DNA of 64,000 nt from Saccharothrix sp. NRRL B-16314. GTDB lineage: Bacteria; Actinomycetota; Actinomycetes; Mycobacteriales; Pseudonocardiaceae. Where the stretch lies: positions 186,001 through 250,000 of the forward strand of contig NZ_JNXC01000004.1 of NCBI RefSeq assembly GCF_000716595.1, written 5' to 3'. Position 1 is the first letter of the stretch. Each line of letters begins with the position of its first letter. Positions 53,621-62,902 of this stretch are shown here, in pieces. The notes under the pieces were generated by a model. It was not told the origin of the DNA, searched no databases, and saw nothing but the letters and a program-made list of their open reading frames with translations. Made by a program: the position numbers and the translations under genes.

Positions 53621-54484
53621 GTGGGACGGATCCGGAAAGCCGACGAGACCATCAGCCGGGAGGTCGACTCGGGCATCGCGGAACTGGTTCCCGACCCGGA
53701 CGTGCCCAGGGCGTGGATGCTGCGCCTGAACGGCACGCCGCAGTCGCACGTCGACCTGGACGACCCGACGCACCTTGAGTTCGAGTACCTGCGCAGGCTC
53801 GGCCACGTCGCCGACCTGGTCGCGCCGGGCAGCGACCCGATCCGGGTGCTGCACCTGGGCGGCGGCGCGCTCACCCTCCCCCGGTACATCGCCACCACTC
53901 GGCCGCGGTCCACCCAGCAGGTCGTGGAGATCGACGCGGCGTTGATCGACCTGGTCCGGGGCGTCCTCCCGCTGGACCGGAACTGGCGGCTGCGCATCCG
54001 CAACGGTGACGCGCGGGCAGTGCTGGCCAAGGCGCCCGAGGACGCGTTCGACCTGGTCGTGACCGACGTGTTCGCCGGTGCCCGGACGCCCGCGCACCTG
54101 ACGTCGGTCGAGTTCGTCGCGCTGGCGTCGCACACCCTGCGCCCGGGTGGGGTCTACGCGGCGAACATCGGCGACGGCGGCAAGCTGGCGTTCGCCAAGG
54201 CGCAGGCCGCCACCGTCCGCGCCGTGTTCCCGCACGTGTGCGTGCTGGCGGAGCCGGGTGTGTTCCGGGGCAGGCGGTTCGGCAACTTCGTCATCGTCGC
54301 GTCACACGTCGAGCTGCCGGTCGCGGCCCTGACCAGGCTCACGGCCGGCGACCCGTTCCCGGGGCGCGTCGAGCACGACGACTCCCTGATCCGCTTCATC
54401 GGCGGCGCGCCGGCGACCACGGACGAAACGGCCACCCAGTCACCTTCCCCGCCCAAGGGCACTTGGGGCCTGCCCGACGAGTGA
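53621..54484 (+). CDS. Spermidine-synthase-like methyltransferase-fold protein
   Basis: A 287-residue SpeE-like protein: VLHLGGGALTLPRYIA is the nucleotide-binding glycine loop, VVEIDAALIDLVR carries the acidic residue, and RNGDARAVL ... DLVVTDVFAGARTP completes the fold. The polyamine synthase gate motif is not evident, and such single-domain homologues in actinobacteria may have other substrates. The C-terminal tail ends GTWGLPDE. GTG 53621 is 7 bp after the coiled-coil gene. Membrane segments are absent. Confidence 0.85.
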   Translation: MGRIRKADETISREVDSGIAELVPDPDVPRAWMLRLNGTPQSHVDLDDPTHLEFEYLRRLGHVADLVAPGSDPIRVLHLGGGALTLPRYIATTRPRSTQQVVEIDAALIDLVRGVLPLDRNWRLRIRNGDARAVLAKAPEDAFDLVVTDVFAGARTPAHLTSVEFVALASHTLRPGGVYAANIGDGGKLAFAKAQAATVRAVFPHVCVLAEPGVFRGRRFGNFVIVASHVELPVAALTRLTAGDPFPGRVEHDDSLIRFIGGAPATTDETATQSPSPPKGTWGLPDE

Positions 54485-54514
54485 GCGGCTAGCGGCGCGG
54501 CCACCCCGAAAACG

Positions 54515-54552
54515 CGTGAGTCCTACGTTCAGAACCCGTGAGTCCTACGTTC
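54515..54552. repeat. Two direct copies of CGTGAGTCCTACGTTC, 22 bp apart
   Basis: Identical 16-bp copies start at 54515 and 54537. A related AACGCTCAGAACG string follows near 54568. The spacing of 22 bp is two helical turns. It could be a dispersed intergenic element of this genus or a protein-binding site; the window contains no other copy that I can see. Confidence 0.7.
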
Positions 54553-54692
54553 GCGACCCCCGAATTCAACGCTCAGAACGCGGACGTCGCGCTTAAGCGG
54601 GCATGTACCGCCGGTGTACCGGCACGTCGGATGCTCGTTGCGCGTGGGTACCGGCGGCGGCTCCGGACGAGGGGTGGGGCCGCCGCGCACGG

Positions 54693-54894
54693 CCCCGCCG
54701 CACGCCGCCGCACCCCACCAACGTCACCCCATCAACGTCACCGCACACCGCACGCGTCACCGCACCCGCCGCACGCGTCACCGCACACCGCCGGCGTCAC
54801 CGCACCCGCCGCACCCGCCGCACGAGTCACCGCACGCCGCCTCACCCACCGCACGCCGCTGGCATCACCGCACGCCGCCGCACCTCACCGACGG
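54693..54894. repeat. Degenerate GTCACCGCAC/CGCC low-complexity repeat
   Basis: About eight imperfect copies of a unit built from GTCACCGCAC followed by one to three CCGC/CGC steps, with unit length varying from about 15 to 30 bp. It is strongly C-over-G skewed on the plus strand and lies in the 3' flank of the leftward gene at 54905-55534. No coding or CRISPR character. Confidence 0.75.
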
Positions 54895-54904
54895 AGCGGA
54901 CGTG

Positions 54905-55534
54905 TCAGGCCTGGTCGAGGGTCGAGACGAAGCGGGAGATGGCTTCGGGGGTGAGCTTCTGGGCCAGCCGGCCGGTGGGCGCCATGGAGCCCAGCCGGTA
55001 GAGGGGTCGGTCGGCGGCGGCCAGGCCGCGGGCCTCGGCACGCAGTTGGGCCACCAGCAGCTCGGAGAACACCAACCCCGGCGCGTCACCCCGACCCGCC
55101 AGCACGTCGGCCAGCTTGCGCAGCGACAGGACGCCCTGCTCCCGTCCACCGGTCCCCGCGTAGATCGCCAACGCCAAGTTGATCGCCTTGCCCCCGCCAC
55201 GCACGAACAGCCCGACAGTCCGGGTGCCACGCATGTCGGTGACGAGCAGATCCAACTGGTCGGCGACGTGGAGGTCCACCGAACGCGTGCCGAACGCGCG
55301 CACCGACAGCACGCGGCCGTCCAGCCACACCCGCCGCCGCGCCTCGGACCACGCCAGCAGCAACAGCGGCAGCGCGAACACCGCCGCCGTCACCAGACCG
55401 GCGGTCCGCCCGGCGAGCAACCCCAGCAACCCGCCGAACGCGCCGGCCACGATCAGCGCGCCGATGCCGACCGTCCGCGCGCGCTTGCGCACCGCCTTCG
55501 GGTCGAGCAGGTCAAGGGCAATCCGCTCGCTCAC
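54905..55534 (-). CDS. Membrane protein of unknown function downstream of hisS
   Basis: 209 residues with two adjacent membrane helices (about 20-42 and 47-65), followed by a PH-like beta region ([33 protein letters not shown]) and a helical C-terminus ([36 protein letters not shown]). The layout recalls bacterial PH-like membrane proteins, but I cannot name a family with certainty. GTG 55534 overlaps the hisS stop by 4 bp, so translation is coupled to hisS. Confidence 0.75.
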   Translation of the reverse strand: MSERIALDLLDPKAVRKRARTVGIGALIVAGAFGGLLGLLAGRTAGLVTAAVFALPLLLLAWSEARRRVWLDGRVLSVRAFGTRSVDLHVADQLDLLVTDMRGTRTVGLFVRGGGKAINLALAIYAGTGGREQGVLSLRKLADVLAGRGDAPGLVFSELLVAQLRAEARGLAAADRPLYRLGSMAPTGRLAQKLTPEAISRFVSTLDQA

Positions 55535-56826
55535 CGGCCCAACGCCTCCAGCACCGAGATCACCACGTCCGCCAGCGGCACGGGACGCTGGTCACCCGAC
55601 GCCAACTCCTTCACCTGCACGACGCCGGCCTCGATGTCACGCTCGCCCAGCACCAGCGCGAACCGCGCACCGGACCGGTCGGCGCCCTTCATCGCACCCT
55701 TGAGCCCCTTGCCGCCGTACGACAGGTCGAACCGCACCCCGGCCGCACGCAGCGGCGCGGACAACGCGACCAGCCGCGACTTCGCCGCCTCGCCCAACGG
55801 CACGCCGTACACGTCGCACCGCGTCTCGTCACCCGGCGACACGCCCTCGACCTGGCACGCCAGCAGCGCCCGGTCCACGCCGAGCCCGAACCCGACGCCG
55901 GACAGCGGCTGCCCGCCCAACTGCTCCATCAACCCGTCGTAACGCCCGCCGCCGCCGATGCCGGACTGCGCGCCCAACCCGTCGTGCACGAACTCGAACG
56001 TCGTCTTCGTGTAGTAGTCCAGACCGCGCACCATCCGCGGGTTCTCCACGAACTTCACGCCCAGGTCGTTCAGGTAGCCCTTGACCTGCTCGTAGTGCGC
56101 CAGCGATTCCGCCGACAGGTTGTCCACCATCAGCGGCGCGTCCGCGACCAGCTCACGCACCTCGGGCCGCTTGTCGTCCAGCACCCGCAACGGGTTCAGC
56201 TCGGCCCGCCGCCGCGTCTCCTCGTCCAGCGGCAGCGCGGCCAGGAAGTCCTGCAGCTTCTCCCGGTACTGCGGACGGCACGTGGTGTCGCCCAGCGACG
56301 TCAGCTCAAGCCGGTACCCGGTCAGCCCCAACGCCCGGAACCCCGCGTCGGCGACCGCGATGACCTCGGCGTCCAACGCCGGGTCGTCCACGCCGACCGC
56401 CTCGACGCCGACCTGGTGGAACTGCCGGTAGCGCCCGGCCTGCGGCTGCTCGGCGCGGAAGAACTGCCCCGCGTACGCGAGCTTCACCGGCAACTGCCCG
56501 CGGTCGAGCCCGTGCTCGATCACCGCGCGCATCACGCCGGCCGTGCCCTCGGGCCGCAGCGTGATCGACCGGTTGCCCCGGTCGGTGAACGTGTACATCT
56601 CCTTGCTGACCACGTCGGTCGACTCGCCGACGCCACGCGCGAACAGCGCGGTGTCCTCGAAGACGGGCAGCTCGACGTAGCCGTACCCGGCCCGGCGCGC
56701 GGACTCGATCAGGGTGTCGCGGACCGCCAGGAACGACGCGGAGGTCGGCGGGAAGTAGTCGGGCACGCCCTTGGGCGCGGCGAACGGTGGTGCGGAGGAA
56801 GCGGGTGCGGAGGAAGACGTCGTCAC
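55531..56826 (-). CDS. hisS: Histidyl-tRNA synthetase
   Basis: A 431-residue class II synthetase with [10 protein letters not shown] start, motif 2 ([22 protein letters not shown]), the histidine-specific motifs [14 protein letters not shown] and [15 protein letters not shown], and motif 3 ([13 protein letters not shown]). The anticodon-binding domain follows ([20 protein letters not shown]). It is complete. GTG 56826 begins 4 bp after the stop of the MBL hydrolase gene. The order MBL hydrolase, hisS, with divergent cyclophilin, is conserved in actinobacteria. Confidence 0.97.
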   Translation of the reverse strand: MTTSSSAPASSAPPFAAPKGVPDYFPPTSASFLAVRDTLIESARRAGYGYVELPVFEDTALFARGVGESTDVVSKEMYTFTDRGNRSITLRPEGTAGVMRAVIEHGLDRGQLPVKLAYAGQFFRAEQPQAGRYRQFHQVGVEAVGVDDPALDAEVIAVADAGFRALGLTGYRLELTSLGDTTCRPQYREKLQDFLAALPLDEETRRRAELNPLRVLDDKRPEVRELVADAPLMVDNLSAESLAHYEQVKGYLNDLGVKFVENPRMVRGLDYYTKTTFEFVHDGLGAQSGIGGGGRYDGLMEQLGGQPLSGVGFGLGVDRALLACQVEGVSPGDETRCDVYGVPLGEAAKSRLVALSAPLRAAGVRFDLSYGGKGLKGAMKGADRSGARFALVLGERDIEAGVVQVKELASGDQRPVPLADVVISVLEALGR

Positions 56827-56830
56827 GGTT

Positions 56831-57532
56831 CTACAGTCCTCGGTGCGGTGCGGCCGGCGCGTCGGCTGAACCCAGTCCCAGCAGGAACGGGTTGCCCGCG
56901 CGCTCGCGGCCGATGGTCGTCGTGGGCCCGTGGCCGGGCAGCACCACCGTGTCGTCGGCCAACGTCAGCACCTTGGTGCGCAGGGACGTCAGCATCTCGC
57001 GGTGGTTGCCGCCCGGCAGGTCGGTGCGTCCGATGGAGCCGGCGAAGAGGGTGTCGCCGGACAGCACGAGCCGTCCGCCCTCTTCCGTGCCGGCGCGGAA
57101 CATCACCGACCCGCCGGTATGGCCCGGTGTGTGGTCGACGGTCAGCCGGAGACCCGCCAGGTCCAGCTCGGCGCCGTCGGTCAGTTCGCGCACCTCGCGC
57201 GGCTCCCGCATCTCCAGGTTGCCGCCGAAGAAGGACCGCGACTCGGCGCTGATCCCCTTGAGCGGGTCGGACAGCAGGTCGCGGTCGTCGGGGTGGATCC
57301 ACGCCGGTATGTCGTTGCCGTCGCAGACGGGCGCGACGGAGAACGAGTGGTCGAAGTGCCCGTGCGTGAGCAGCACCGCGACCGGGGACAGCCGGTGCTC
57401 GCGCAGCGCCTCGGCGATCGGCTCGGCCGCGTCCTGGCCGGGATCGACCACCACGCACGCCCCGCCGGCACCCGTGGCCAGCACGAAGCAGTTGGCCTGG
57501 AGGGCGCCGGTCGGGAACCCGATCACCAGCAC
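56831..57532 (-). CDS. MBL-fold metallohydrolase (glyoxalase II-like, Rv2581c type)
   Basis: A 233-residue zinc hydrolase. The metal-binding motif is [13 protein letters not shown] (THxHxDH), with further ligands in [30 protein letters not shown] and [11 protein letters not shown]. Glyoxalase II or persulfide-type thioester hydrolase activity is plausible, but the C-terminal glyoxalase domain is short. GTG 57532 has AGAGGTGA upstream, the best ribosome site near this start; frames to 57553 were not used. Probably co-transcribed with hisS. Confidence 0.93.
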   Translation of the reverse strand: MLVIGFPTGALQANCFVLATGAGGACVVVDPGQDAAEPIAEALREHRLSPVAVLLTHGHFDHSFSVAPVCDGNDIPAWIHPDDRDLLSDPLKGISAESRSFFGGNLEMREPREVRELTDGAELDLAGLRLTVDHTPGHTGGSVMFRAGTEEGGRLVLSGDTLFAGSIGRTDLPGGNHREMLTSLRTKVLTLADDTVVLPGHGPTTTIGRERAGNPFLLGLGSADAPAAPHRGL

Positions 57533-57676
57533 GGGATCACCTCTCGTCGGCAACGGATCTACAACGGATCCCTGCGGACCCCGTCAACCAGCCTATCCGG
57601 CATACACCAGCCATATACGTGCCCCCTAGACTGCTGACCGATCGTCGCCGTCGACGGGAGATCAGGGAGGTTGCAG

Positions 57677-58546
57677 GTGCCGACCAACGTGCAGCGCCGC
57701 GAGCAGGCCAAGCGGAAGCTGGAACGCCAGCTCGTCCGCAGGGCTGAGCGCGCGAAGCGGCGCCGGATGCTCGCTGTAGTCGCGACCGCCGCCACCGTCG
57801 TAGTCGTGGCGGGTGGTGTGTACTTCTTCGCCACGGCCGACTTCGGCAACGACACAGGTGACGACGCCGCCGCTACCTCGACCACCCCGGCCGCGCCGAT
57901 CGAGATCCCCACCGAGGTCAAGGCGCTGCCGACGCGTCCGACCCCGATCGCGGACCCGGCGACCTGCGAGTACCGGGCGTCCACGGAGCCCGCGTCCAAG
58001 GAGGGCACGAAGGCCCCCGAGGCAGGCGGCGTCGCCGCGACCGGCACCGCGACCGCCACCATCAAGGCGAACATCGGCGAGCTGAAGCTGACCCTGGACC
58101 GCGCTTTGGCGCCGTGTGCGGTGAACAGCTTCATCAGCCTGGTCAAGCAGGGCTACTACGACGGCAGCAGCTGCCACCGCATCGGCACCGAGGGGCTCCA
58201 GATGCTCCAGTGCGGTGACCCGACGGGCACGGGTTCCGGTGGTCCCGGGTACACGTTCGACAACGAGACGTGGCCCGAGCTGACCTACGGCCGGGGTTAC
58301 CTGGCGATGGCGAACGCGGGCACGGACGAGGCGACCCAGAAGGGCACCAACGGGAGCCAGTTCTTCATCGTCTACGGCAACGCGCAGCTGGCGCCGGACT
58401 ACACGGTCTTCGGCAGCATCGACGAGGCCGGCCTGAAGCTGGTCGACGAGGTCGCCCGTGCGGGCCACGACGGTGCGTTCGACCCGGCGCCCGGTGGCGG
58501 CAAGCCGAACAAGGAAGTGAAGTTCGAGTCGGTCTCCGTCGCGTAG
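57677..58546 (+). CDS. Membrane-anchored cyclophilin peptidyl-prolyl isomerase (PpiB type)
   Basis: 289 residues. A basic cytoplasmic start (NVQRREQAKRKLERQLVRRAERAKRRR) leads to one membrane helix (about 32-52), a Thr/Ala/Pro-rich stalk, and a cyclophilin domain outside the membrane with SSCHRIG, NGSQFFIVYGN and YTVFGSIDEAGLKLVD. It is the equivalent of mycobacterial Rv2582 by position. GTG 57677 has GGGAGG 6 bases upstream. It is divergent from the MBL hydrolase. A strong terminator follows at 58589-58629. Confidence 0.94.
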   Translation: MPTNVQRREQAKRKLERQLVRRAERAKRRRMLAVVATAATVVVVAGGVYFFATADFGNDTGDDAAATSTTPAAPIEIPTEVKALPTRPTPIADPATCEYRASTEPASKEGTKAPEAGGVAATGTATATIKANIGELKLTLDRALAPCAVNSFISLVKQGYYDGSSCHRIGTEGLQMLQCGDPTGTGSGGPGYTFDNETWPELTYGRGYLAMANAGTDEATQKGTNGSQFFIVYGNAQLAPDYTVFGSIDEAGLKLVDEVARAGHDGAFDPAPGGGKPNKEVKFESVSVA

Positions 58547-58588
58547 ACCGCGTCGCGCAGACCCCGTCCGCAGACCACGGGCGAACAC

Positions 58589-58629
58589 GCAGGGGCCCGG
58601 CACTCGGGAGAGGAGTGCCGGGCCCCTGC
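58589..58629. terminator. Strong 17-bp-stem hairpin terminator
   Basis: Perfect arms of 17 bp (GCAGGGGCCCGGCACTC and its complement) enclose a seven-base loop. It begins 42 bp after the cyclophilin stop codon. There is no U-tract, as is common in actinobacteria. Confidence 0.85.
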
Positions 58630-59013
58630 GCCTTCCCCGTCGGTTTGTGGGGACCGACAGGCGGATTGTCCCACCGCGCGATGACGTTTCGCTGACGCGA
58701 CCCGACCGCGCGGGCGCGTTCCGGCAGGTGGACGCCCTGGGACGGCTAAACGGGCGAGTGACCGGCGGACGTCGGACTCCCGCGGCGGGACAGCGTGGCG
58801 GCGAATGCCCGCCGTGCGGGCATTCAGCGAATCGGGAATCGCCCAGGGCTGACACGCATTTCTAAGCTATTCGCTGGTAGAGAGCGCGTTCCGGCAATCA
58901 CGCTCCGTATTGACGCGACCACACCCAATCAGCGGATACCCTCCCGAACGGCCAGGCGATTCGATTCGCTTACCCGAGAAACCAATTCGGGCATCAATTT
59001 CCAGGGAGGGAAG
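58630..59013 (+). other. Gene-free region (384 bp) upstream of small secreted protein
   Basis: No coding sequence. It contains a perfect 10-bp-stem hairpin at 58803-58825 (GAATGCCCGC, three-base loop) and, after it, a stretch richer in A and T (58855-59000) that probably carries the promoter and leader of the gene at 59014. I recognise no known riboswitch. The hairpin could be an attenuator, an upstream terminator or chance. Confidence 0.55.
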
Positions 59014-59358
59014 TTGAAGTTCGCCAAATCGTTCGCCGTACGCACGGCGGTCGTGATTTCCGCATTGTTCATGATGTTCACGGGCGTTCAGGCCGCGCAG
59101 GCCGAGACCGCCGCACCACCGCAGGCCGTGGCTGCCGCGCCGGCACCGTCCGGTGACGTGGGCGCGCAGGTCATCTGCGGGCTGCACGAGGAGTTCTGGG
59201 GATGGTACTGGGGCAACTGCACGAACTCGCCCATCATCATCCGCTGGCACATCTGGTCGAACCCGTGGTCGTACAAGTGCACCGCGCCGCACAGCGACAC
59301 CTTCGTCGGCGCCGACACGCCCACCGTCGAGGTGCTCCAGGGCCCCTGCATCCCGTAG
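59014..59358 (+). CDS. Small secreted Trp/Cys-rich protein
   Basis: 114 residues starting from TTG 59014 with a strong GGAGGGA site 3-4 bases upstream. A signal peptide (KFAKSFAVRTAVVISALFM...) ends at AAQAE. The mature protein of about 80 residues has an Ala/Pro-rich start and a compact core with four Cys and seven Trp (ICGLHEEFWGWYWGNCTNS ... YKCTAPHSDTFVG ... GPCIP). This loosely resembles DUF6355-type small secreted actinobacterial proteins; that assignment is tentative. Two disulfides are likely. It stands alone between two strong terminators, so it is its own transcript. Confidence 0.82.
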   Translation: MKFAKSFAVRTAVVISALFMMFTGVQAAQAETAAPPQAVAAAPAPSGDVGAQVICGLHEEFWGWYWGNCTNSPIIIRWHIWSNPWSYKCTAPHSDTFVGADTPTVEVLQGPCIP

Positions 59359-59376
59359 TAGACGGCTTTTCCCGAC

Positions 59377-59408
59377 CCGGGTCCGGCGCGATCACGCGCC
59401 GGACCCGG
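59377..59408. terminator. 14-bp-stem hairpin terminator between convergent genes
   Basis: CCGGGTCCGGCGCG, loop ATCA, then the exact complement. It lies 18 bp after the small secreted protein and 20 bp beyond the end of relA, well placed to end both transcripts. Confidence 0.88.
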
Positions 59409-59428
59409 CGTTCGTCCGGGGGCAGGCC

Positions 59429-61729
59429 TCAGGACGCGGACGTCACGCGGTAGACGTCGTAGACGCCCTCGACGCTGCGGACCGCCTTGAGCACGTGGCC
59501 CAAGTGCTTCGGGTCGCCCATCTCGAACGAGAACCGGGACACCGCCACCCGGTCGCGCGACGTGGTCACCGACGCCGACAGGATGTTCACCTTCTCGTCG
59601 GCCAGCACCTTCGTCACGTCCGACAGCAGCCGGTGCCGGTCGAGCGCCTCCACCTGGATCGCCACCAGGAACACCGACGACGACGACGGCGCCCACTCGA
59701 CGTCCAGCAAGCGCTCGGGCGTGCTCAGCAGTTCGTCCGCATTGGTGCAGTCGGTCCGGTGCACGGACACACCGCCGCCCCGCGTGACGAAACCGAGGAT
59801 GTCGTCACCCGGCACGGGCGTGCAGCAGCGGGCCAGCTTGACCCACACGTCGGACGCGTCCTTGACGATGACACCGGCGTCACCGGTGACCCGCCGCCGC
59901 GTGACGGTGGACGGCGTGGACCGCTCGGCCAGCTCCTCCTCGGCGTGCTCGACCCCGCCGAGCTGCGCCACCAACCGCTGGACCACGTGCCGCGCGGAGG
60001 TGTGCCCCTCCCCCACGGCCGCGTAGAGCGCGGACACGTCGGGGTAGTGCAGTTCCTTCGACAAGGCGCCCATGGAGTCGGCCGAGACGAGTCGCTGGAG
60101 GGGCAGCCCGACGCGGCGGACCTCCTTGGCGATGGCGTCCTTGCCGACCTCGATGGCCTCTTCCTTGCGCTCCTTCGCGAACCACTGCTTGATCTTCGCC
60201 TTGGCCCGCGGTGACGCCGCGAACGACAACCAGTCGCGGGACGGCCCCGCGCCCTCGGCCTTCGAGGTGAAGATCTCGATGACCTCGCCGTTCTCCAGCT
60301 TCCGCTCGAGCGCGACGAGCCGCCCGTTCACCCGGGCGCCGATGCACCGGTGGCCCACCTCGGTGTGCACGGCGTACGCGAAGTCGACCGGCGTGGAGCC
60401 CGTGGGCAGGGTGACGACGTCGCCCTTCGGGGTGAAGACGAAGATCTCCCGCGCCGCCAGGTCGAACCGCAGCGACTCCAGAAACTCGCCCGGGTCTGCC
60501 GCCTCCCGCTGCCAGTCCAGCAGCTGGCGCATCCAGGCCATCTCGTCGACCTCGACGCCCTTGCCGGTGTGCGTGCCGCGCGTCTCCTTGTACCGCCAGT
60601 GCGCCGCGATGCCGTACTCGGCGGTCCGGTGCATGTCGTACGTCCGGATCTGCACTTCCAGCGGCTTGCCGTCCGGCCCGATGACCGTCGTGTGCAACGA
60701 CTGGTACACGCCGAACCGGGGCTGCGCGATGTAGTCCTTGAACCGGCCGGGCATGGGCTGCCACAGCGCGTGCACCACGCCCATGGCGGCGTAGCAGTCG
60801 CGGACCTCGTCCACCTGGATCCGCACGCCCACCAGGTCGTGGATGTCGTCGAAGTCCCGACCGCGCACGATCATCTTCTGGTGGATCGAGTAGTAGTGCT
60901 TGGGCCGGCCCTCCACCTTCGCGGTGATCCGGGCGGACTCCAGCTGCTGGGTCAGCTCGCCGATCACGCCGCCCAGGTACGTGTCGCGGGACGGCGCGCG
61001 GTTCGCGACCAGGCGCACGATCTCGTCGTACTTCTTCGGCTGGAGGATCGCGAAGGCGAGGTCCTCCAGCTCCCACTTCACCGTCGCCATGCCGAGGCGG
61101 TGCGCGAGGGGCGCGAGCACTTCGAGGGTTTCGCGGGCCTTGCGTGCCTGCTTCTCCGGCGGGAGGAACCGCATGGTGCGCATGTTGTGCAGCCGGTCGG
61201 CCAGCTTGATGACCAGCACCCGGGGGTCCTTGGCCATGGCGATGACCATCTTGCGGATGGTCTCGGCCTCGGCCGCCGCGCCGAGCTTCACCTTGTCGAG
61301 CTTCGTGACGCCGTCCACGAGGAGCGAGACCTCGGTGCCGAAGTCGACTCGAAGCTGGTCCAGCGAGTAGTCCGTGTCCTCGACCGTGTCGTGCAGGAGG
61401 GCCGCGACCAGCGTGGTCGTGTCCATGCCCAGCTCGGCCAGGATCGTCGCCACCGCGAGGGGGTGCGTGATGTAGGGGTCACCGGACTTCCGCCGCTGCG
61501 GCCGGTGCTTCTCCTCCGCCACGTCGTAGGCGTGCTGGAGCAGCGCCAGGTCCGCCTTGGGGTGCAGGTCGCGGTGGACGGCGGCCAGCGGTTCGAGCAC
61601 CTGTTTGACCGGCGCGGCGCGCTGGGCGGTGATCCGACGTGCCAGCCTCGCGCGCACGCGCCTCGTCGCCGACGGCGGCCGTGCGGGCACTGGCGGCGTC
61701 GTCTGCGCTGGTTCGGTGTCCTGGCTCAA
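59429..61729 (-). CDS. relA: Bifunctional (p)ppGpp synthetase/hydrolase RelA/SpoT
   Basis: 766 residues, full length. Order: HD hydrolase domain ([41 protein letters not shown]), synthetase domain ([46 protein letters not shown]), TGS ([32 protein letters not shown]), a zinc-finger-like [10 protein letters not shown] region and a C-terminal ACT domain. Both catalytic centres keep their motifs, so the protein should make and degrade the alarmone. The start is TTG 61729 with GAGGAG 5 bases upstream. The neighbouring apt and secF genes are the usual actinobacterial partners. Confidence 0.97.
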   Translation of the reverse strand: MSQDTEPAQTTPPVPARPPSATRRVRARLARRITAQRAAPVKQVLEPLAAVHRDLHPKADLALLQHAYDVAEEKHRPQRRKSGDPYITHPLAVATILAELGMDTTTLVAALLHDTVEDTDYSLDQLRVDFGTEVSLLVDGVTKLDKVKLGAAAEAETIRKMVIAMAKDPRVLVIKLADRLHNMRTMRFLPPEKQARKARETLEVLAPLAHRLGMATVKWELEDLAFAILQPKKYDEIVRLVANRAPSRDTYLGGVIGELTQQLESARITAKVEGRPKHYYSIHQKMIVRGRDFDDIHDLVGVRIQVDEVRDCYAAMGVVHALWQPMPGRFKDYIAQPRFGVYQSLHTTVIGPDGKPLEVQIRTYDMHRTAEYGIAAHWRYKETRGTHTGKGVEVDEMAWMRQLLDWQREAADPGEFLESLRFDLAAREIFVFTPKGDVVTLPTGSTPVDFAYAVHTEVGHRCIGARVNGRLVALERKLENGEVIEIFTSKAEGAGPSRDWLSFAASPRAKAKIKQWFAKERKEEAIEVGKDAIAKEVRRVGLPLQRLVSADSMGALSKELHYPDVSALYAAVGEGHTSARHVVQRLVAQLGGVEHAEEELAERSTPSTVTRRRVTGDAGVIVKDASDVWVKLARCCTPVPGDDILGFVTRGGGVSVHRTDCTNADELLSTPERLLDVEWAPSSSSVFLVAIQVEALDRHRLLSDVTKVLADEKVNILSASVTTSRDRVAVSRFSFEMGDPKHLGHVLKAVRSVEGVYDVYRVTSAS

Positions 61730-62383
61730 CCACGCTCCTCGGGTCTAGGAACCGAGGATAGCTCCGTTGGGTGCCCGACCAGGGCGGCGTGCCGATGAGC
61801 GGTGCGGTTCACACGACGAGCAGCACCCCGCCGTTCAGCCCGACCAGTCGGACCTGACCATGTTCCACCAGCTTGAACACCGCCGGGCACCGCTGCGCGA
61901 GCGTCCCCCGCCCGGGGGGTCCCCTGGTTTTAATTCTGCCGGCGTGGTCCGACAATCCCGGTGGTTGGACGGCCGCCTGTGGATGGAGCGGGAAGGCTGT
62001 GCGCGGAGAAGGACTGGTCAGGGCGTCGGGGACGGGCAGCCTGAGGGCAGCGGGGAAGGGTGGCTGGAAGGCTGCGGGGAAGGGCGCTGGCAAGGACAGC
62101 CGGGAGAGGGCGGGGGTCGGGCGAGCGCAGAAGGCCGAGCCGGGGGCGGGAGGCCAGGCAAGGAAGCGCGGAAGGCCAGGCAGGGGCAGAAGGCCCGGTG
62201 GGGAAGAAGGCCCGATGGGGGGCGGCCAGGCAGGGGCAGACGGCCGGGCGGGGGACGGGCAGGTAGGAGCAACCAGCCGGGGGGGCGGCCGGGCAGGCAG
62301 AAACAAACAACCGGGGCGGTCGGGCAGGCAGGGCAGGACCGCCGGGGGGAGCAGAGCGCCGAGCGGGGGCGGGAGGCCGTCGG
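61730..62383. other. Gene-free spacer (654 bp) between apt and relA
   Basis: Both strands are open over long distances here, but only because of repetitive purine-rich sequence; predicted products are low-complexity Gly/Arg or Pro/Ala chains and I do not call a gene. The left third (61730-61960) is ordinary sequence with a short T-run near 61930 and likely holds the relA promoter. The right part is the G-rich repeat listed separately. Confidence 0.65.
62040..62380 (+). repeat. G-rich, purine-skewed degenerate repeat
   Basis: About 340 bp in which the plus strand is dominated by G and A, with many runs of four to seven G and recurring units such as GGCCAGGCAGGGGCAGA and GGCCGGGCGGGGGACGGG. 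Several stretches satisfy the usual G-quadruplex pattern. The skew is much stronger than in any gene of the window. Confidence 0.8.
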
Positions 62384-62902
62384 TCAGACTGCGAGCAGGG
62401 CGCTGACCTCACGGCCGACGAGGCGGTCACGGCCGCCCAAGCCCTGGATCTCCAGCACGACCGACACGCCCGTCACGACACCGCCGGCGCGTTCGACCAG
62501 CTCGCACGCCGCCGCCGCCGTACCACCGGTCGCCAGCACGTCATCCACAACCACAACGCGCTGACCAGGGGAAATCGAATCGGCAGGCAGTTCGAGCGTC
62601 GCCGTGCCGTACTCCAAGGCGTACGACACGCGATGGGTCACGGCCGGTAGCTTGCCGGGCTTGCGCAGCGGCACGACGCCGTAGCGCCAGCCGTACCCGA
62701 GCGCCGCACCCAGCAAGAAGCCGCGGGACTCGATGGCGGCTACCACCTGAGTGTCCTGGTGGATCTTGTCCTGCAGGGCGTCGACCACCGCGCGCAACGC
62801 GTCAGGGTCGGCCAAGACCGGCGTGAGGTCCCGGAACACGACCCCCGGCAGGGGGAAGTCCGGGACCTCACGCAGCAGCCCTAGGGCTCGGTCGAGCTTC
62901 AA
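62384..62902 (-). CDS. apt: Adenine phosphoribosyltransferase
   Basis: A 172-residue purine salvage enzyme converting adenine and PRPP to AMP. The N-terminal VPDFPLPGVVFRDLTPVL, AIESRGFLLGAALGYGWRYGVVPLRKPGKLP and the PRPP-binding VVVVDDVLATGGTAAA are all present. The start is TTG 62902, whose TTGA overlaps the secF stop by 4 bp; no better start exists nearby. The C-terminus is normal. In mycobacteria apt lies close to relA, while here a repetitive spacer separates them. Confidence 0.95.
   Translation of the reverse strand: MKLDRALGLLREVPDFPLPGVVFRDLTPVLADPDALRAVVDALQDKIHQDTQVVAAIESRGFLLGAALGYGWRYGVVPLRKPGKLPAVTHRVSYALEYGTATLELPADSISPGQRVVVVDDVLATGGTAAAACELVERAGGVVTGVSVVLEIQGLGGRDRLVGREVSALLAV

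Larger units (their letters stand above)
54485..54904. other. Gene-free region (420 bp) made largely of repeats
   Basis: No coding sequence is supported. It holds a 16-bp direct repeat at 54515-54552 and a long CACCGCAC-rich low-complexity block at 54693-54894. Open frames through the block exist in all phases only because the repeats lack stop codons. The convergent genes on either side end at its borders. Confidence 0.7.

Noticed and set aside
54515..54552. Attachment site (att) for an integrated element
   Set aside because: The two copies are adjacent rather than flanking an insert, and no tRNA or integrase gene is nearby.
54693..54894. CRISPR-like spaced repeats
   Set aside because: Units are degenerate, of variable length and not separated by unique spacers of constant size; there are no cas genes.
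58630..59013. c-di-AMP-type riboswitch before the small secreted protein
   Set aside because: I could not find the conserved core sequences of that or another known riboswitch; only a simple hairpin is visible.
61767..62564. Possible 265-codon gene in the apt-relA spacer (and a Pro-rich frame on the other strand)
   Set aside because: It reads through the G-rich repeat and into apt on the wrong strand; composition is pure low complexity and no ribosome site is present.
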